Assembly: GCA_947561585.1 (NCBI GenBank)
Contig: CANNZV010001471.1
Coordinates: forward strand, 248,001-312,000
Length of the DNA: 64,000 bases
Source of the DNA: Caprella mutica
Lineage: Eukaryota; Arthropoda; Malacostraca; Amphipoda; Caprellidae
Reading direction: 5' to 3'
The position numbers were made by a program, and so were the translations under genes. Shown one piece after another: positions 46,891 through 58,714 of this stretch. The notes below the pieces were generated by a model. The model was not told the origin of the DNA and ran no database searches. It saw only the letters and a list, made by a program, of their open reading frames with translations. How positions within the stretch are numbered: position 1 is the first letter of the stretch; each line of letters opens with the position of its first letter.

Positions 46891-48458
46891 CAATATCGTT
46901 CCCCAGCTCCACCGATAAAAGGCATTCATTAAATGCAGCAAATCTGGTGTTTTTGGCTGAATTGAGGGAATACTCTGGCAATAGATTTCACAGCAAGCAG
47001 CTTCGTGTGGTAGGCTGGTGGTTATCTACCTGATAACATCTTCTCCGCCATCATAACATCGGGTGGTGTGGATTTAGGGGGGGGGGGGTAGGACATTTTA
47101 GATTATGTTAGAAAGGGTATAGAGTAATTTATAGAACTGTTAGTCATAAAATCTGCAGGTAGGTATCATGAAAAATAAAAAAGTGTTATTTAAAAGAAAA
47201 TTAACAAACAAAAAATAATAAAAATATATTATAAAAACAAACATTGAATTGAAAAATTTAAATTTAAATTTAGAAACAAAATAATTTTTGTAAATTGAAA
47301 AAAAAGATCATATCTAAAGAAAATTAGTTAAAAAAATTAAATTAGAAAAAAAAATTAAAAACAGAATTCAAATTTAAAAAACTCAAAAGAAATGCTAATA
47401 TTGTACAACAAATAAAATTTTAAATTGTTAATCACTTAAAACTTTTAATTCTTCTTGCTTTTAATGCAAAAAAAAAAGCTATACCATCTAAACCAATAGA
47501 AAAATATAATATAACTGAAAAGAATCACATTATGATTTCATACTAAATATGAATAAGAAGAAATTTTCCCATCTGTTCACAGAGTTATATATGAATGGTA
47601 ATTATTTAAGAATTACATGTAGCTATTTATAATAATATCACTGGTAATTAGATAGTATATTTATCTGCATGGAATTACAAGACTGTAAGCACTTGCAAAG
47701 AAGAAAATCTTCTCATTTACCAGCCGTCTCATAAATAAATGTACAATGTGTCCGAGCAATGCCAACTAGAGACGAGTCAACTGATAGGTACTAATTAAAT
47801 GCTTTTAATGGGATAGAGAGAGAGAAAGCATTAAAAGTAAAAAGGAACATTTATTGTGACTTGGGGTAAAAGCTAGATTGGTAATTATCATTTCATAGAG
47901 AAATGAAGAATTCGATATTATTTATTATTATTTCCAAAATTGTAGGATATATTGAAAAAAATGAACTCTTTTTATTTTAAAATTTTCAAAGATTTGTATA
48001 TTTTAACGAAATAAACTTATTTTACAATTTAACGAAATGAACTTTGTACATGTTTCATTTAATAAAATGAAAAAGACATCATAACTAAACACCTCTTTTT
48101 TTTCATTCTCTTCGAGGTGCAACGGACTATTTATTCGAGTGTGTCAGGTCTAGAGTGTTTGAGGAGGCATGAAGTGAAAGAAGCCCGGGGCGCCAAGTGA
48201 GGTTTGACCCCAGCGTAAGGTTCCGTGACCCTGGCCCGGACAACCGGTTTGAACGTTATGAAAAACAACCCTGCCTTTGTAAGTACGTGGGGAAAAGGAA
48301 CTTGTCCATTTCACTGGAATTCCTCATTTCAGACCCTAAAAACTGTAACTGTTTAATAACTCTAACTGTTATGAAATGAATTAACTGAAATGTGTGAAAA
48401 AGTACACCTGATGTACTTATTTTGAAATTGAAAATTGAAAAAATATCCATGGGGAAAG
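46891..48458. other. AT-rich spacer with A-rich strand bias
   Basis: 47077-47088 is a run of 12 G. 47160-47480 is A-rich on the plus strand. AGAGTTATATATGAA at 47581 differs by one base from the 44.7 kb unit. 48120-48260 is GC-rich with a short frame (48197-48379) but no recognisable product. Confidence 0.4.
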
Positions 48459-48521
48459 TTATGGTGGGGCCATAGAAGATTATGCTAGGTCCCATCTTAA
48501 TTATCTATGGTCCCACCATAA
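48459..48521. mobile_element. Short palindromic element E, intact
   Basis: Left arm TTATGGTGGGGCCATAGAAG plus ATTA, and right arm the near-complement ending TCCCACCATAA. Arms are about 24 bp around a 15-bp centre. At 63 bp it is essentially TIRs only. Its left arm is the unit core of the array at 35.2 kb. Confidence 0.8.
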
Positions 48522-49270
48522 TTTTCTATCAGAACACTCACTGGTTTTCATATTTTCGAAAATATGAAATATGAATTTTTTAATTGATTTTTCTAATTGG
48601 TGTCCAAGATGAAAAGTCAAATGTTTAATATGTATATTGATATTTTCATTTGTTGTGCTGCACATATGTGTTAAACACAGAAAAAATTGACCATACGTTC
48701 AGGATTGCTTACAATTAATTATGTATGTGCATATGAAGTTGTAAAAGATATGCATTGAAATCAATGAAATTGTAAAAACATACTAGTTACGAAATTTCTA
48801 TATGTGTGTTTGCATATAGTATTTTGTTATACATTTTATTATTTATACGATATTTATTTATCAGTGACACGATATGTTTTATGTTATTTACACATAACAC
48901 CAGGTGTTAAACCTTAATTCCAAGCCATGACACCTGTTATACTCTCCCATCTGCAGAACACACAGTTTGCTTAGTGTGTAGCTTTATTTGCATATCGTTT
49001 ATATACTTTTAGATGCAAATTCCGTCAAGGCGATAAATTGCGCCGGAAAATATTTGTTTCTTCTCAACAACAGTTACTTGAAACGTCGAATAGACAGCTT
49101 AAAAAGTCCGTAAATACATGTCGTAGCTTGGGGCCCAGGAAATTTATGCAGTGATTTCTCATGGAGAAGAAGAAACATTACAACATGCCGAGATAAACAT
49201 GCTAGGATATACATGTTGAGACTTTGCACAGTCTATAGGCTAAATGCAATGTATTTGGAACTATTTGTAA
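48522..49270. other. Unique stretch with a 15-bp palindrome
   Basis: TAACACCAGGTGTTA at 48895-48909 is a perfect palindrome with a 1-base centre, followed at about 48931 by ACACCTGT. Otherwise AT-rich unique DNA. Confidence 0.45.
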
Positions 49271-49785
49271 GTAATAGGCACTAGACTAATAGGCAGTACA
49301 TTAATAGGCACTAGACTAATAGGCAGTACATTAATAGGCACTAGACTAATAGGCAGTACATTAATAGGCACTAGACTAATAGGCAGTACATTAATAGGCA
49401 CTAGACTAATAGGCAGTATATTAATAGGCACTAGACTAATAGGCAGTACATTAATAGGTATTAGACTATAATAGGCAGTACATTAATAGGCACTAGACTA
49501 ATAGGCAGTACATTAATAGGCACTAGACTAATAGGCAGTACATTAATAGGTACTAGACTAATAGGCAGTACATTAATAGGTATTAGACTATAATAGGCAG
49601 TACATTAATAGGCACTAGACTAATAGGCAGTACATTAATAGGCACTAGACTAATAGGCAGTACATTAATAGGCACTAGACTAATAGGCAGTACATAATAG
49701 GCACTAGACTAATAGGCAGTACATAATAGGCACTAGACTAATAGGCAGTACATTAATAGGCACTAGACTAATAGGCACTATACTT
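49271..49785 (+). repeat. Minisatellite, 30-bp dimeric unit, ~17 copies
   Basis: Two 15-bp halves alternate, TAATAGGCACTAGAC and TAATAGGCAGTACAT. A TATTAGACTATAATAGG variant appears twice, about 130 bp apart (49458 and 49581), which marks a block duplication. It ends 20 bp before a DNA transposon cluster. Confidence 0.96.
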
Positions 49786-49803
49786 TATTAAAAGTTCTTT
49801 TTT

Positions 49804-51118
49804 AAGCCCCAGTCGGCGGTCACATCGCCCGAACTTTGTTACAGTGTTTCTTGTACGGTATGGAGAGTGGACCAAATTTCGATAACGCTCGTTACCCGCG
49901 TAAAAAAGGAAGAAAATCGGAAACTCGGGTGTTGCCATAGCGTTACGCTGTTGAAAGTGGCGTTGCTGTAACGTTGCCGGTGACGCGAGCGTTGTTTGAG
50001 CAGCGTTCTATGAACGCAGGCTTTGGCTCGGTGGTGATTTGAAGTTGATTTAATTAGTTGAGTATCGCTTTTGACAATGGAGCTAAACGGATCACTTTGA
50101 TAGAAGTTCTGATAGATTTTTGATAGAAGTCGATAGTTGAAGTTCATCATTTGAAGGCCCGATTAGACCACAAGAACTTTGTTGGAACATTCTTGGAGCT
50201 TTTAGAATAATTCATCACCGCTTGTTACCATTCACCAAAATTTACCCCTGTTCAGGTAATGCCATATACGCTCGAACACCACTCAGGCCTAGTTCCGACG
50301 GGGCGCTTCCTAAAATGCATCAGACGCACGTCTAACGTGGGTTAGATATACATATGTACCATATATGATATATGGTAATGCCCGGCAAACGCACGTTTCA
50401 ACAAAAATTCTGAAAACACGTTCAATTGAGACGAAATGCGCGTTTAAAAGTATGTACACATTTATTGAACTTCTAGTAACTCGCGTTTTCTAACACGTGT
50501 TCTCTAATGTCACGTCGGTACGGGTCCTGATGGTCTCTCCTACCGTTCCGAAACTTTTGAGCTGCACAAAATATTGCGGGTAGTGAGGAGCGGAATATTT
50601 TCGTTCTACCGATCCAACAACGCCCAGTCGAAATTAGGCTCCGTTAGATGCAAGTTCGTGGACGTATGGCTCCGCTAGGTCAACACAGAAATCTTCAACG
50701 CTGAACCACTCTGCGGCTTCACCAGCTTTGCCCATGCAGTGATAAAACGTTGCACAAACTTTTTTGGGGCGATTGTAAGCGTTTTACGCACGGATACGGG
50801 AATGATGAACTTGAGTTTGAAGTTTGTATGTTGGTCGCGCAACTCCATACCGCTAAACCAACGCTCGCTGCCTTTCGCTGCCGTCATGCCAATGAAATAT
50901 CAACGCAAGCTTCAGCGATGTGACTCCATGGCCCACTCCTCACAGGTTGCAATATTGTATGCAGATCAAAATTAAGAGTGGTAGGAGAGACCATAAGCGG
51001 TGGCTGAGCGTAAGTAACTTGGGCCAACTTCTTGTGAACGGTAACGAGCGGTGAAGAATTTTTCTCACCTCTAAAAGAACGCTCCAACAGAGTTCGTGAA
51101 GTGTGACCGGGGCTTTAG
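49804..51118. mobile_element. Nested cluster of non-autonomous DNA transposons
   Basis: The region is GC-richer than its flanks. The left end AAGCCCC...GGTCACA...CGAACT and the right end GTGTGACCGGGGCTTT are inverted, with similarity extending about 95 bp to an ACCGCTCGTTACC block. A third copy of this arm lies at 50151-50236 in the left orientation, so two elements or a duplicated end are present. Inside are further TIR pairs: 50278-50529 (CAGGCCTAGTTCCGACGGGG against CAGGACCCGTACCGACG) and 50530-50985 (TGGTCTCTCCTACC, arms about 60 bp). Short frames at 49839-50150 and 50675-50887 (minus) show no transposase motif. Confidence 0.75.
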
Positions 51119-52539
51119 TATATTGATATATTATAATATATAAACTGGGCTATTTCATTCTGATGAGTATCCCACACTATGAAATGTAAATGAATTTCAT
51201 CATAAATAAAGCTCCATGGACAGCTGCCATACTATATATTATAATTTTGTTTTGGGTGAATTCTAATTTGTATTGTAACTTCAACCTTTCATGGATTGAA
51301 TTTAAGTAAAGTTATCTTAACTTTATTATGTAGAATAATATGGTTAATCGTATAGTCACGAAATTGCATCAAAATTAATATTGACGGTTGATTCAGATTG
51401 AAATTTGTAGTAACACTGAATATATTTCTTTGTTAAAATCCTTTTCTTTAAGATTTAACCCATTTGGCCCTTAAATGATAAAATGGTTAGCAATCAGGTT
51501 AAAATTTATCAATTCAAAACTTTCGTTTCAAACATTTAAAAATACAAAGAAGAGAACAAACATAAGTTTTACAGGTTAAAATTTCCCGTTAGTGTGGTTC
51601 TGCATCTTAATATTTGAGAGTATATTTTGAAGACTGGGGATTTATGGGTTTATTAATATTTTTTTTTTTTTGTAAAACACAAATTTTGCCGCTAGATTTA
51701 AGATCGAAAAATCAAGTAGTAACTATTTCATTTCTATGGTAAATATTGTTTCTTTAAATAAAATTTTTCTTCCCAAAAAAAAACCGTTACTTATTATTGA
51801 AAAGAACTAAACATTTCTTAAACAAGCCCCTTTGTAAATTACAACAATAGAAGTTGGATCTTTTCGGGGAGGATAAATTTGAATTCATTTTTCCATCACT
51901 TCTTTGTTTCCAGCTTCCACTGATCAGAAATCCATGCATATTACGCGTCTTATCAATATTTGAAAAATGTCAAAATTTCAGAATTACTTTTCTCTGAAAT
52001 TTTATTGTGTCGCTGAATTTTGTTTATCCAATGCAGCTACAAGCCGAACTAACACTTTTTTTAAATAACAGGAAGTTTTGCATCGACAGATCTCAACCTC
52101 TAAAAATTGACAACTATTTTATTATTTAAGGGGCTAAATACGTTAAATTTGAAAGAAATTGATTCTGACAAATATATTTAGTTTTACTTTAAATTTTGTA
52201 ATCATGAAGCTACCGACAACATTAATCTTTTACATCTTAATACACAATATCGGACTGTAAATTAAAATTTTTATACTAAATTTTTAGGTTGACATAATAA
52301 AAAAATTCACCCAATATAGAATTATAATATATAGCATGGCAGTTTTTCGCAAACCATGAATAACGTACATTTTGAATGATTTTTAAGTTTATTCATTAAA
52401 TATTGTGCATCAAGTAAGATAAATGAACTTATGAAAGTGTCACTGTCACATGTATAATGTTTACCAATTTAAAACTGTCTATTCTTATTCAAATGTTTAC
52501 CAATATATCATAATTGAAACATGATAAGGAAAATTAGTA
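51119..52539. other. AT-rich spacer
   Basis: Unique AT-rich DNA with T runs near 51660. No gene or repeat was recognised. Confidence 0.4.
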
Positions 52540-52733
52540 GGGTAAGTTCCAAGTTATTATATGGACCCACAGTTTCGATCATGAATAGACATTAATTTTT
52601 GATTTAATTTATATCCTTAATGGTATCCATGATACAAGAAGGTATCATGGATACCAATTAAATTAAATTAAATGAATATTGTAATTTTTTCTTGCATTCA
52701 CAGTCGAAAATTTAGAGCCATCCGAAAACTAAT
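52540..52733. mobile_element. Family A element with core hairpin
   Basis: TA then GGGTAAGTTCCAAGTTATTA at the left. The core hairpin TGGTATCCATGATAC (52621-52635) has its perfect complement at 52642-52656. The right arm is diverged (TTTTTTCTTGCATTCACAG). Confidence 0.75.
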
Positions 52734-53276
52734 TAGAATATTTATTTTAACTTATTTGACCCATATAATTCATACCTTAAATAGGTATATACGAAACACA
52801 ACATAATGACAAGATGAAAAGTGCAAGTCATGCTATCAAATCTCACCTCAATATTTTTTCTTATGAAGAATTTGTTCTGAAAATTACTAATTATTTCAGT
52901 AATCAATATAAAAAGGCGAGGAATATTAAATGAAACTAAATTGACTTCATAAAAATTGTTCAAAATCTTAAATCCTCCTAATTTCACAAAAACAAAAACA
53001 CTTCATTTTGCAATATTATTTTGCATATTATTACAGTTAGTATATTTTGCAATTCCTTTTTCCAATGTACATTTAACATTAGAATTTATTAATGCACTTC
53101 TTTCTCCGTGTATTTCAATCGCTATTTGCACTTCAGACCAGGAGTGGTAGGTATAACATTTATTTACATATAAGGAAAACTGTTTGTACTGTATAATGCT
53201 TCACTAATTAGCAGTCAGTAGAACTGAAGTTGGCAACACAACAAAACACTGCAACAAATACCAATTAAAAAAAGTT
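52734..53276. other. AT-rich spacer
   Basis: Unique. TATACGAAACACAA at 52787 also occurs at 10791. Opposed short frames at 52742-53150 have no domain. Confidence 0.35.
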
Positions 53277-53421
53277 TTCAATGTGGATGAATATTTATTG
53301 GTAGCCATGATGCCTCAAGGTATCGTGGATACCAAATTAAAATAACGAGTTTAAATGTCAAAATACGTTTTTTTTTATGCGATCGCAAATGTGGTAACGT
53401 CCGATAACTCTGAAGTTACCC
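53277..53421. mobile_element. Family A element, left end lost
   Basis: The core hairpin TTGGTAGCCATGATGCC pairs with GGTATCGTGGATACCAA, with mismatches. The right arm reaches TCCGATAACTCTGAAGTTAC and ends CCC. Confidence 0.7.
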
Positions 53422-53441
53422 TGTAGTGATAGTGAAGTTAT

Positions 53442-53504
53442 GGAAGGTGGGGGAAGTGAAGGTGGGGGAAGTGAAGGTGGGGGAAGTGAAGGTGGGGGAA
53501 GTGG
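53442..53504 (+). repeat. G-rich tandem repeat, 15-bp unit, ~4 copies
   Basis: GAAGGTGGGGGAAGT repeats four times, placing four G5 tracts 10 bases apart on the plus strand. This is a loose G-quadruplex candidate. Confidence 0.9.
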
Positions 53505-55254
53505 AGATTTACTTAGTTTAGGTAAAAGGTTGTATTGTGATAATATTCAATGGATGAAATAAACTGTAGCTACTTCAATAGTTTATTACATTGAATTTAC
53601 TCTCCATAATTAAACTGTTAGACCAGCTGACACGTTAAGTTTGTTGATGAGACCAACACCAAAACCTATTTGCTGATTTACCAATTCTATGGAACTTCCA
53701 CGGGGCCCATCTAGTATTAGATTAATGCTCAATCAATAACATATTTCATTTCTTATGGAATACTTTACTCCTTTATCTAGAGATTGTATAATGTGTACGA
53801 ATAATTATGATATGGGAATGTAGTATTTATTTTTGTCTATGCTATGTAATTCTCAACACATCTTACGTCATTATAAATATAATGTACAGAAAGAAACACT
53901 ATTTTATGGATAATATCAAGCTACAGTTTTTACTTGTTAAGATTTATTTATTCGAGCGTTACATAAAAAATATCTACATCATAATTATAAGTACATTAAT
54001 TGGAAAGATTCTTTGAATAACTTGATGACTATTTCACACATAAATAAATATGATCTAGATAAAAAAAAACGATAAAAAATGGATAAACATGAAGTATTTA
54101 AATTATATAACAGTCAAAATATGTATAATTCTATGGAATATACATCGGTGTATGTTCCTGTAATGACATTATTTATTAATTTAGTGGTAGATTGATCATA
54201 ATTATAAATGTTCTTTTAAAATTGGTCTTAAATATATAATATATTACATCAATACGCAATTTCTAGTAAATTTAAGCACGTAAGTCAATAATTTCCTATT
54301 AACTGTATATATTTATGAATTTTAATATAATACAATATCTCATAGATGTAGAAATACAATAACATCAGAAATTAATACAATTCGCAGACTCTTTCTCCAC
54401 AATCTTTGGTTAGTAGATTTAATGTTCTAGCTCTCCAATGCATTTAGCATTCACTCATACATACCTCCTGCATAACGATTATTGTGCAAGCATCCCCTGC
54501 ATAGCGTACATATCAATGCATGGCTATGCATGGAAAAGCTACTGATGCCCTTTCCGCGAATGTTGCATAGGCAGGAACTTTCCCTCCACTGAAACACCAA
54601 CAACATTTCCCGTTTGATATGCAAATGCTTCTTGTGTGCAATCCTCGCTTGAAGGTTTGGATCCCTTTCCTTCAACGATCTGAAGCAGATTAACACATTG
54701 CAGCTCAGACTTCATACGAGAACACTCTCATCTCCTGCATTTTACTGCCAAGCACAAAGATACTTTGATATTTCGCACACAGTTGTAGTATTTAAATTCG
54801 TGTGATCGCAAAGGAGTGCGTTCAAGGCAACAGCAGTCGTTACGGCAGTTAGAAGGCAGTCAGAGTGCAGGAGCATAAACGTCCGTTTTTTAGGCAATCA
54901 GTTCGATAAAAAATTCAAACGTTCACAATTAACAAATTCAATATAGACATATTTTCTCGTTATTATATGCACGCACTGTAGTAATTGACTCTTCCTCATT
55001 CAAATAAATGAATAGCGTCATAATAACATGCAGTGAACTAATAATGGCTATCCTAAAATAGTACATAGACATGTGCATTCTATTCACATTCACACATGTG
55101 TTTGCTACACATTAAAGCATGTTTTAAATGAGCTCATTCAACTCACATGTCCTTTCTTTGATAGTCACCTAACAATTAAAATCAAAGGAATCAATTAATT
55201 CACAGCAGCTGTCATTGTGTCCAAACAGGCAGCATCAAAATACTGTTAGATGTT
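53505..55254. other. Unique stretch, no supported gene
   Basis: 54420-54860 is less AT-rich, contains ATGCAAAT (POU octamer) near 54619 and several TGCATAG/ATGCAT motifs, and carries an 81-codon minus frame (54451-54696) with no recognised domain. The rest is AT-rich. Confidence 0.35.
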
Positions 55255-55375
55255 CTATTTACATCCACCGCTTATAAATGACTTTGACCTTGACCTTTGA
55301 CCCAATCCAGGAATCGCAACTGTTCCTGGATCTGGACCAAACGTTCCAATACTTTCGAAGTGTGTGAATAGAACG
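55255..55375 (-). repeat. Dispersed repeat C with DR1 motif
   Basis: TGACCTTGACCTTTGACCC at 55285-55303 is flanked by CCGCTTATAAATGAC and by GTTCCTGGATCTGGACCAA, in the same order as at 22.9-23.1 kb (CTGGTTCCTGGATAATGACC). Confidence 0.65.
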
Positions 55376-55751
55376 ATAAAAATTTATGTAATATAGAAGA
55401 GTCAATACTTAATAATTCAATTACATTTATCATTGAAGGGAAGGATTTCAATTTTCACCATCAATTCCTAAAGTTTAAAACAGTATTTTGTTGACATTCA
55501 AATTACTGAATTGGTTTATCAATCATGAGGAGTGAGGTCGAAATGAGGAGAATATTTGAAGTCATTATACAGCACTCCATTCGAAGTTAATTTCTCTATG
55601 GAATAAAGCCATTGCATTCTAATATCATTGCCATCATCTCCTAGGAAACAACCTGCTAATTCCTTGCCTCCTTGGAACTACCTACATAATGAGACTTGCA
55701 CAGTCCCAGTTGAAAAATTGCAGTCGCCATCTTTGGCTTTCGGTCCGTGAT

Positions 55752-55968
55752 TATAATCGATGATAAAAAGATCATCTATCTACGACAATAAAAGATTTAA
55801 CCAAAATACAATAGTAATTTATCATAAATTATAAACACTTTTAGTCTATCGTCTTTCGTCGGACATTCCCTACAAAAATCCTGAGGACAATGTCTTTATT
55901 ATGATATTTTACGATAAAATACCATCAATATTTACCGTAATGGACAATAACAGACGATCTTTTCCTGC
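55752..55968 (-). mobile_element. Family B dispersed element
   Basis: A complete minus-orientation copy: GATGATAAAAAGATCATC through CTATCGTCTTTCGTCGGAC, CCTGAGGACAATG and GATATTTTACGATAAAATA to CAGACGATCTT. It is very close to the 39.8 and 37.7 kb copies. Confidence 0.87.
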
Positions 55969-58665
55969 CTGGGAGCTAAGACATCATAATGAGCTCATTC
56001 TGTAGCGTCTACATCTAAGAACATTAGGTATGACCGGACTAACCTTATTAAAAACGGAGCATAATTTTGCTCTCTGAAACATTTCCCAATTTAGGATGAT
56101 GTTAAACAAAGTGGAGATGATTAGAGCTGATGTAAATGAGAGTGGATGTGCCCTCACTTTTTCCTAACGACTTCAAGTGATGTCTAATTAGATTTGCTGC
56201 TCCATGGCGGTCATTACTTTCAAAACATCATTCATTATAATTATAATTACATATTATTTCTCAGACTAAATGAGTAAGGGGAGGGAAGCCTGAATATATT
56301 ATTGGTTTTATCAGCTTTGATAATAGAAGGGGTGGCAAAAGTCACATCATAAATTAATTACGCTAACTAAGATAATAAAATATGTCTGGTTAATTGTAAA
56401 AGAAAGAGAATGTTTCAAGAAGCTTTTACCTAAATAAAATTGTTTTACTACAAATTCCATCCCTTTTCTTCTGTGTGCCTAAGAAGGTTATGTCTCTTCC
56501 GTCATTTTATTTTTAATATAGTAAACAGCGCATAAAGTTTTTGGGATAATGTCTGTACCGCAAAAGTTTCTATCGATAGAGTGCTGCAAGCATAATGTTT
56601 TTACTGTTAGTGTTTTTAACGATAACTCTTCTCTAACTGGTCGGCAAGGAGGAGGAGCCAACAGAAGACACTAACTATACAGTTAGAACTTCGCTCTCTT
56701 TTTGTTTCTCCTCCTAGCATATAGTTATGAGGTGAATTAAATTACATATAAAATGATAAGATCTTTGAAACTCAAAATATAGATGACTGTAATGTAGTTT
56801 GTTGTATCAGCTAGTGTGTTTTACTGCACAATTCATGATTGTTTAATGATCAGGAGCTAGAGGCATGCCCCTCGATACTCTTATTGGTTAATCCCCATAG
56901 CCAATCAATGAGCTAGTAACCTTAAAAACATGATCATGAAGAACTTTTTATCAAGGAACAATATTTTTAAAACTATATTCTTAGTGGTATAATAACCTTT
57001 TAATTTCTATTCTTGGAGGTGCCAACTCTTTATTTAATACATCTAGAGTAATATTGCAAGATTTTCTAATAATGATAGATTTCAATCTTTCAAATTACGG
57101 AACCAATACATCAATTTACACTCATTCCTTTGAAAATCTCTATTAGAAGAAATCTGAAGGAGTCAAATCAGGTGATTTGGGTGCACGAAAAACATTACCA
57201 AAACCTGAGAGCTTTTCAGCGTAAAAATATGTATTGGAAAAGAATACAGTTATACTAGAATTAATTTTTATTTTCATATACAGGTCAACACCTTTTTGTC
57301 TATTAGTGTGTGCAACACAAATGCATTATGGTTTATTAGTTGCTGCAACACACAAGAAAGCAGGCATTATGGTCAGCTGCAGCCCCTAAGCAGGACACAC
57401 TTTCTGATCATTAACGCAAACAAGAAGCTATTCGGTGTCTCGTTAACATGGGGTTATTAGCTGGGCATTTTGACGGAATTAGCGGCCCTTCCCTTCTGCC
57501 ACTTAATGAATCAAAAAAGTAATTTAGTGAGTCGTAAAGCCAGCGGCAGGCCTGGTCATTGCTTTTTGTAATTAACAAGGAAGAATAATGTAACGGGGCT
57601 GCGTAATAGGGATGTGTCTTGCTACTTTGGGATATAAAATTACACGGCATTAACTAAAGCTAAACATAGTGATTATTCTATCACGGGAATTAAATGAAAC
57701 TGAATAGACTGGAAAGATCATACAAAAGCTAAGTGAAGTAAAGTAAATACCCAACATTTGATGGTTTAGCATAAATCCTATCCAGTAAAAACTATATTTC
57801 TATTTCCCTCAACACTACATAAAGCAAAAATAACTTATTTATTTAGCAGTTATAACTCCAACACAAATTACACATTGAATTATTCTGTCAGTGTATAATA
57901 TCATAAACAAGAGAATTAATTATGTTACCTGTTGTGCTTGTAAACTGCGTTAATTAATGTTGGTGCTGATGTTCGGGTGATATTCAGCCTAAGAGTTAAC
58001 TCTGGTCTCTCTTATTAACCGGCAAATGTCAGTTGCCTGAAATACTTTGCAACATCTCTGGTTTTCGAATTATTTAACTGGAATGGTATTGAAAATAACA
58101 CAGATTATAGTATTTAGGGATATAAAACATAATATTTTGATTATAGCAGGCAGACATATGTAATTATGTATTAAAAAAGCAAAAGTAAATATCTATTTAT
58201 TTTTCTTAACTAGAATCCCTTACATTCCGAATATACACACCGGAATACATATGCTCTTTACCAGGAAAGTAAATAGATTCAAGATAAGAGATTTAAGGCC
58301 CGGAACAGCTTTGCTTCTAAGACTGCCTATCCAAATAAATTCACAGTACTTAAAAAACAAAATAGATGTAAATATACTGAATAAGGTAGAAAATGGAATA
58401 ATTATTTATGTAGCTACATAACAAAGTCAGCAGAGCATATAACATCGTGAAAAAAGGAGATGTTCAGTCAGTAATTAAATCTGACAATTTACAGTGCATG
58501 TAAATTTAACAAAATAGGAAACAAATAATTGATTTACTTTGTTTATTATTTATTACTTAGATAATTAATGAATACTTAGTTACAAATTATTATATGATAA
58601 TAATTAAATATTATTGTGATTAGGTTTGGTACATTCAATTGTTATATTCATTTCAATATTATAAC
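55969..58665. other. Unique stretch including dispersed repeat F copy 2
   Basis: 56781-56852 matches 39364-39437 (TAGTTTGTTGTATCAGCTAG, TTCATGATTGTTT). 57290-57370 has two diverged copies of a block with GCAACACA and GGCATTATGGT. 57400-57660 is less AT-rich and lacks repeats. No gene was recognised. Confidence 0.4.
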
Positions 58666-58700
58666 ATCATCACCATCTACTAATCAAGATTTGTAAAGAC
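58666..58700 (+). repeat. Diverged single copy of the 60-kb array unit
   Basis: CACCATCTACTAATCAAGAT then GTAAAGACCTATGAGAGAG follows the order of the 61-bp unit (CACCCCATCTACTAAGAT, GGTAAGGTCCTAAG). The similarity is partial. Confidence 0.4.
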
Positions 58701-58714
58701 CTATGAGAGAGCAC

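Noticed and set aside
46277..46941. Four overlapping frames of 156-188 codons
   Set aside because: All arise from a 36-bp period (multiple of 3) in one array. They are open on both strands at once and have no non-repetitive domain.
48120..48379. GC-rich patch with 60-codon frame as an exon
   Set aside because: No splice signals at its edges and no recognisable protein. Composition alone is not enough.
10787..52800. Shared TATACGAAACACAA at 10791 and 52787
   Set aside because: Only 14 bases match and the flanks do not align clearly, so it is too weak to call a dispersed family.
53442..53504. Strong G-quadruplex
   Set aside because: G5 tracts are separated by 10 bases, longer than loops of stable quadruplexes. 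Kept only as a loose candidate.
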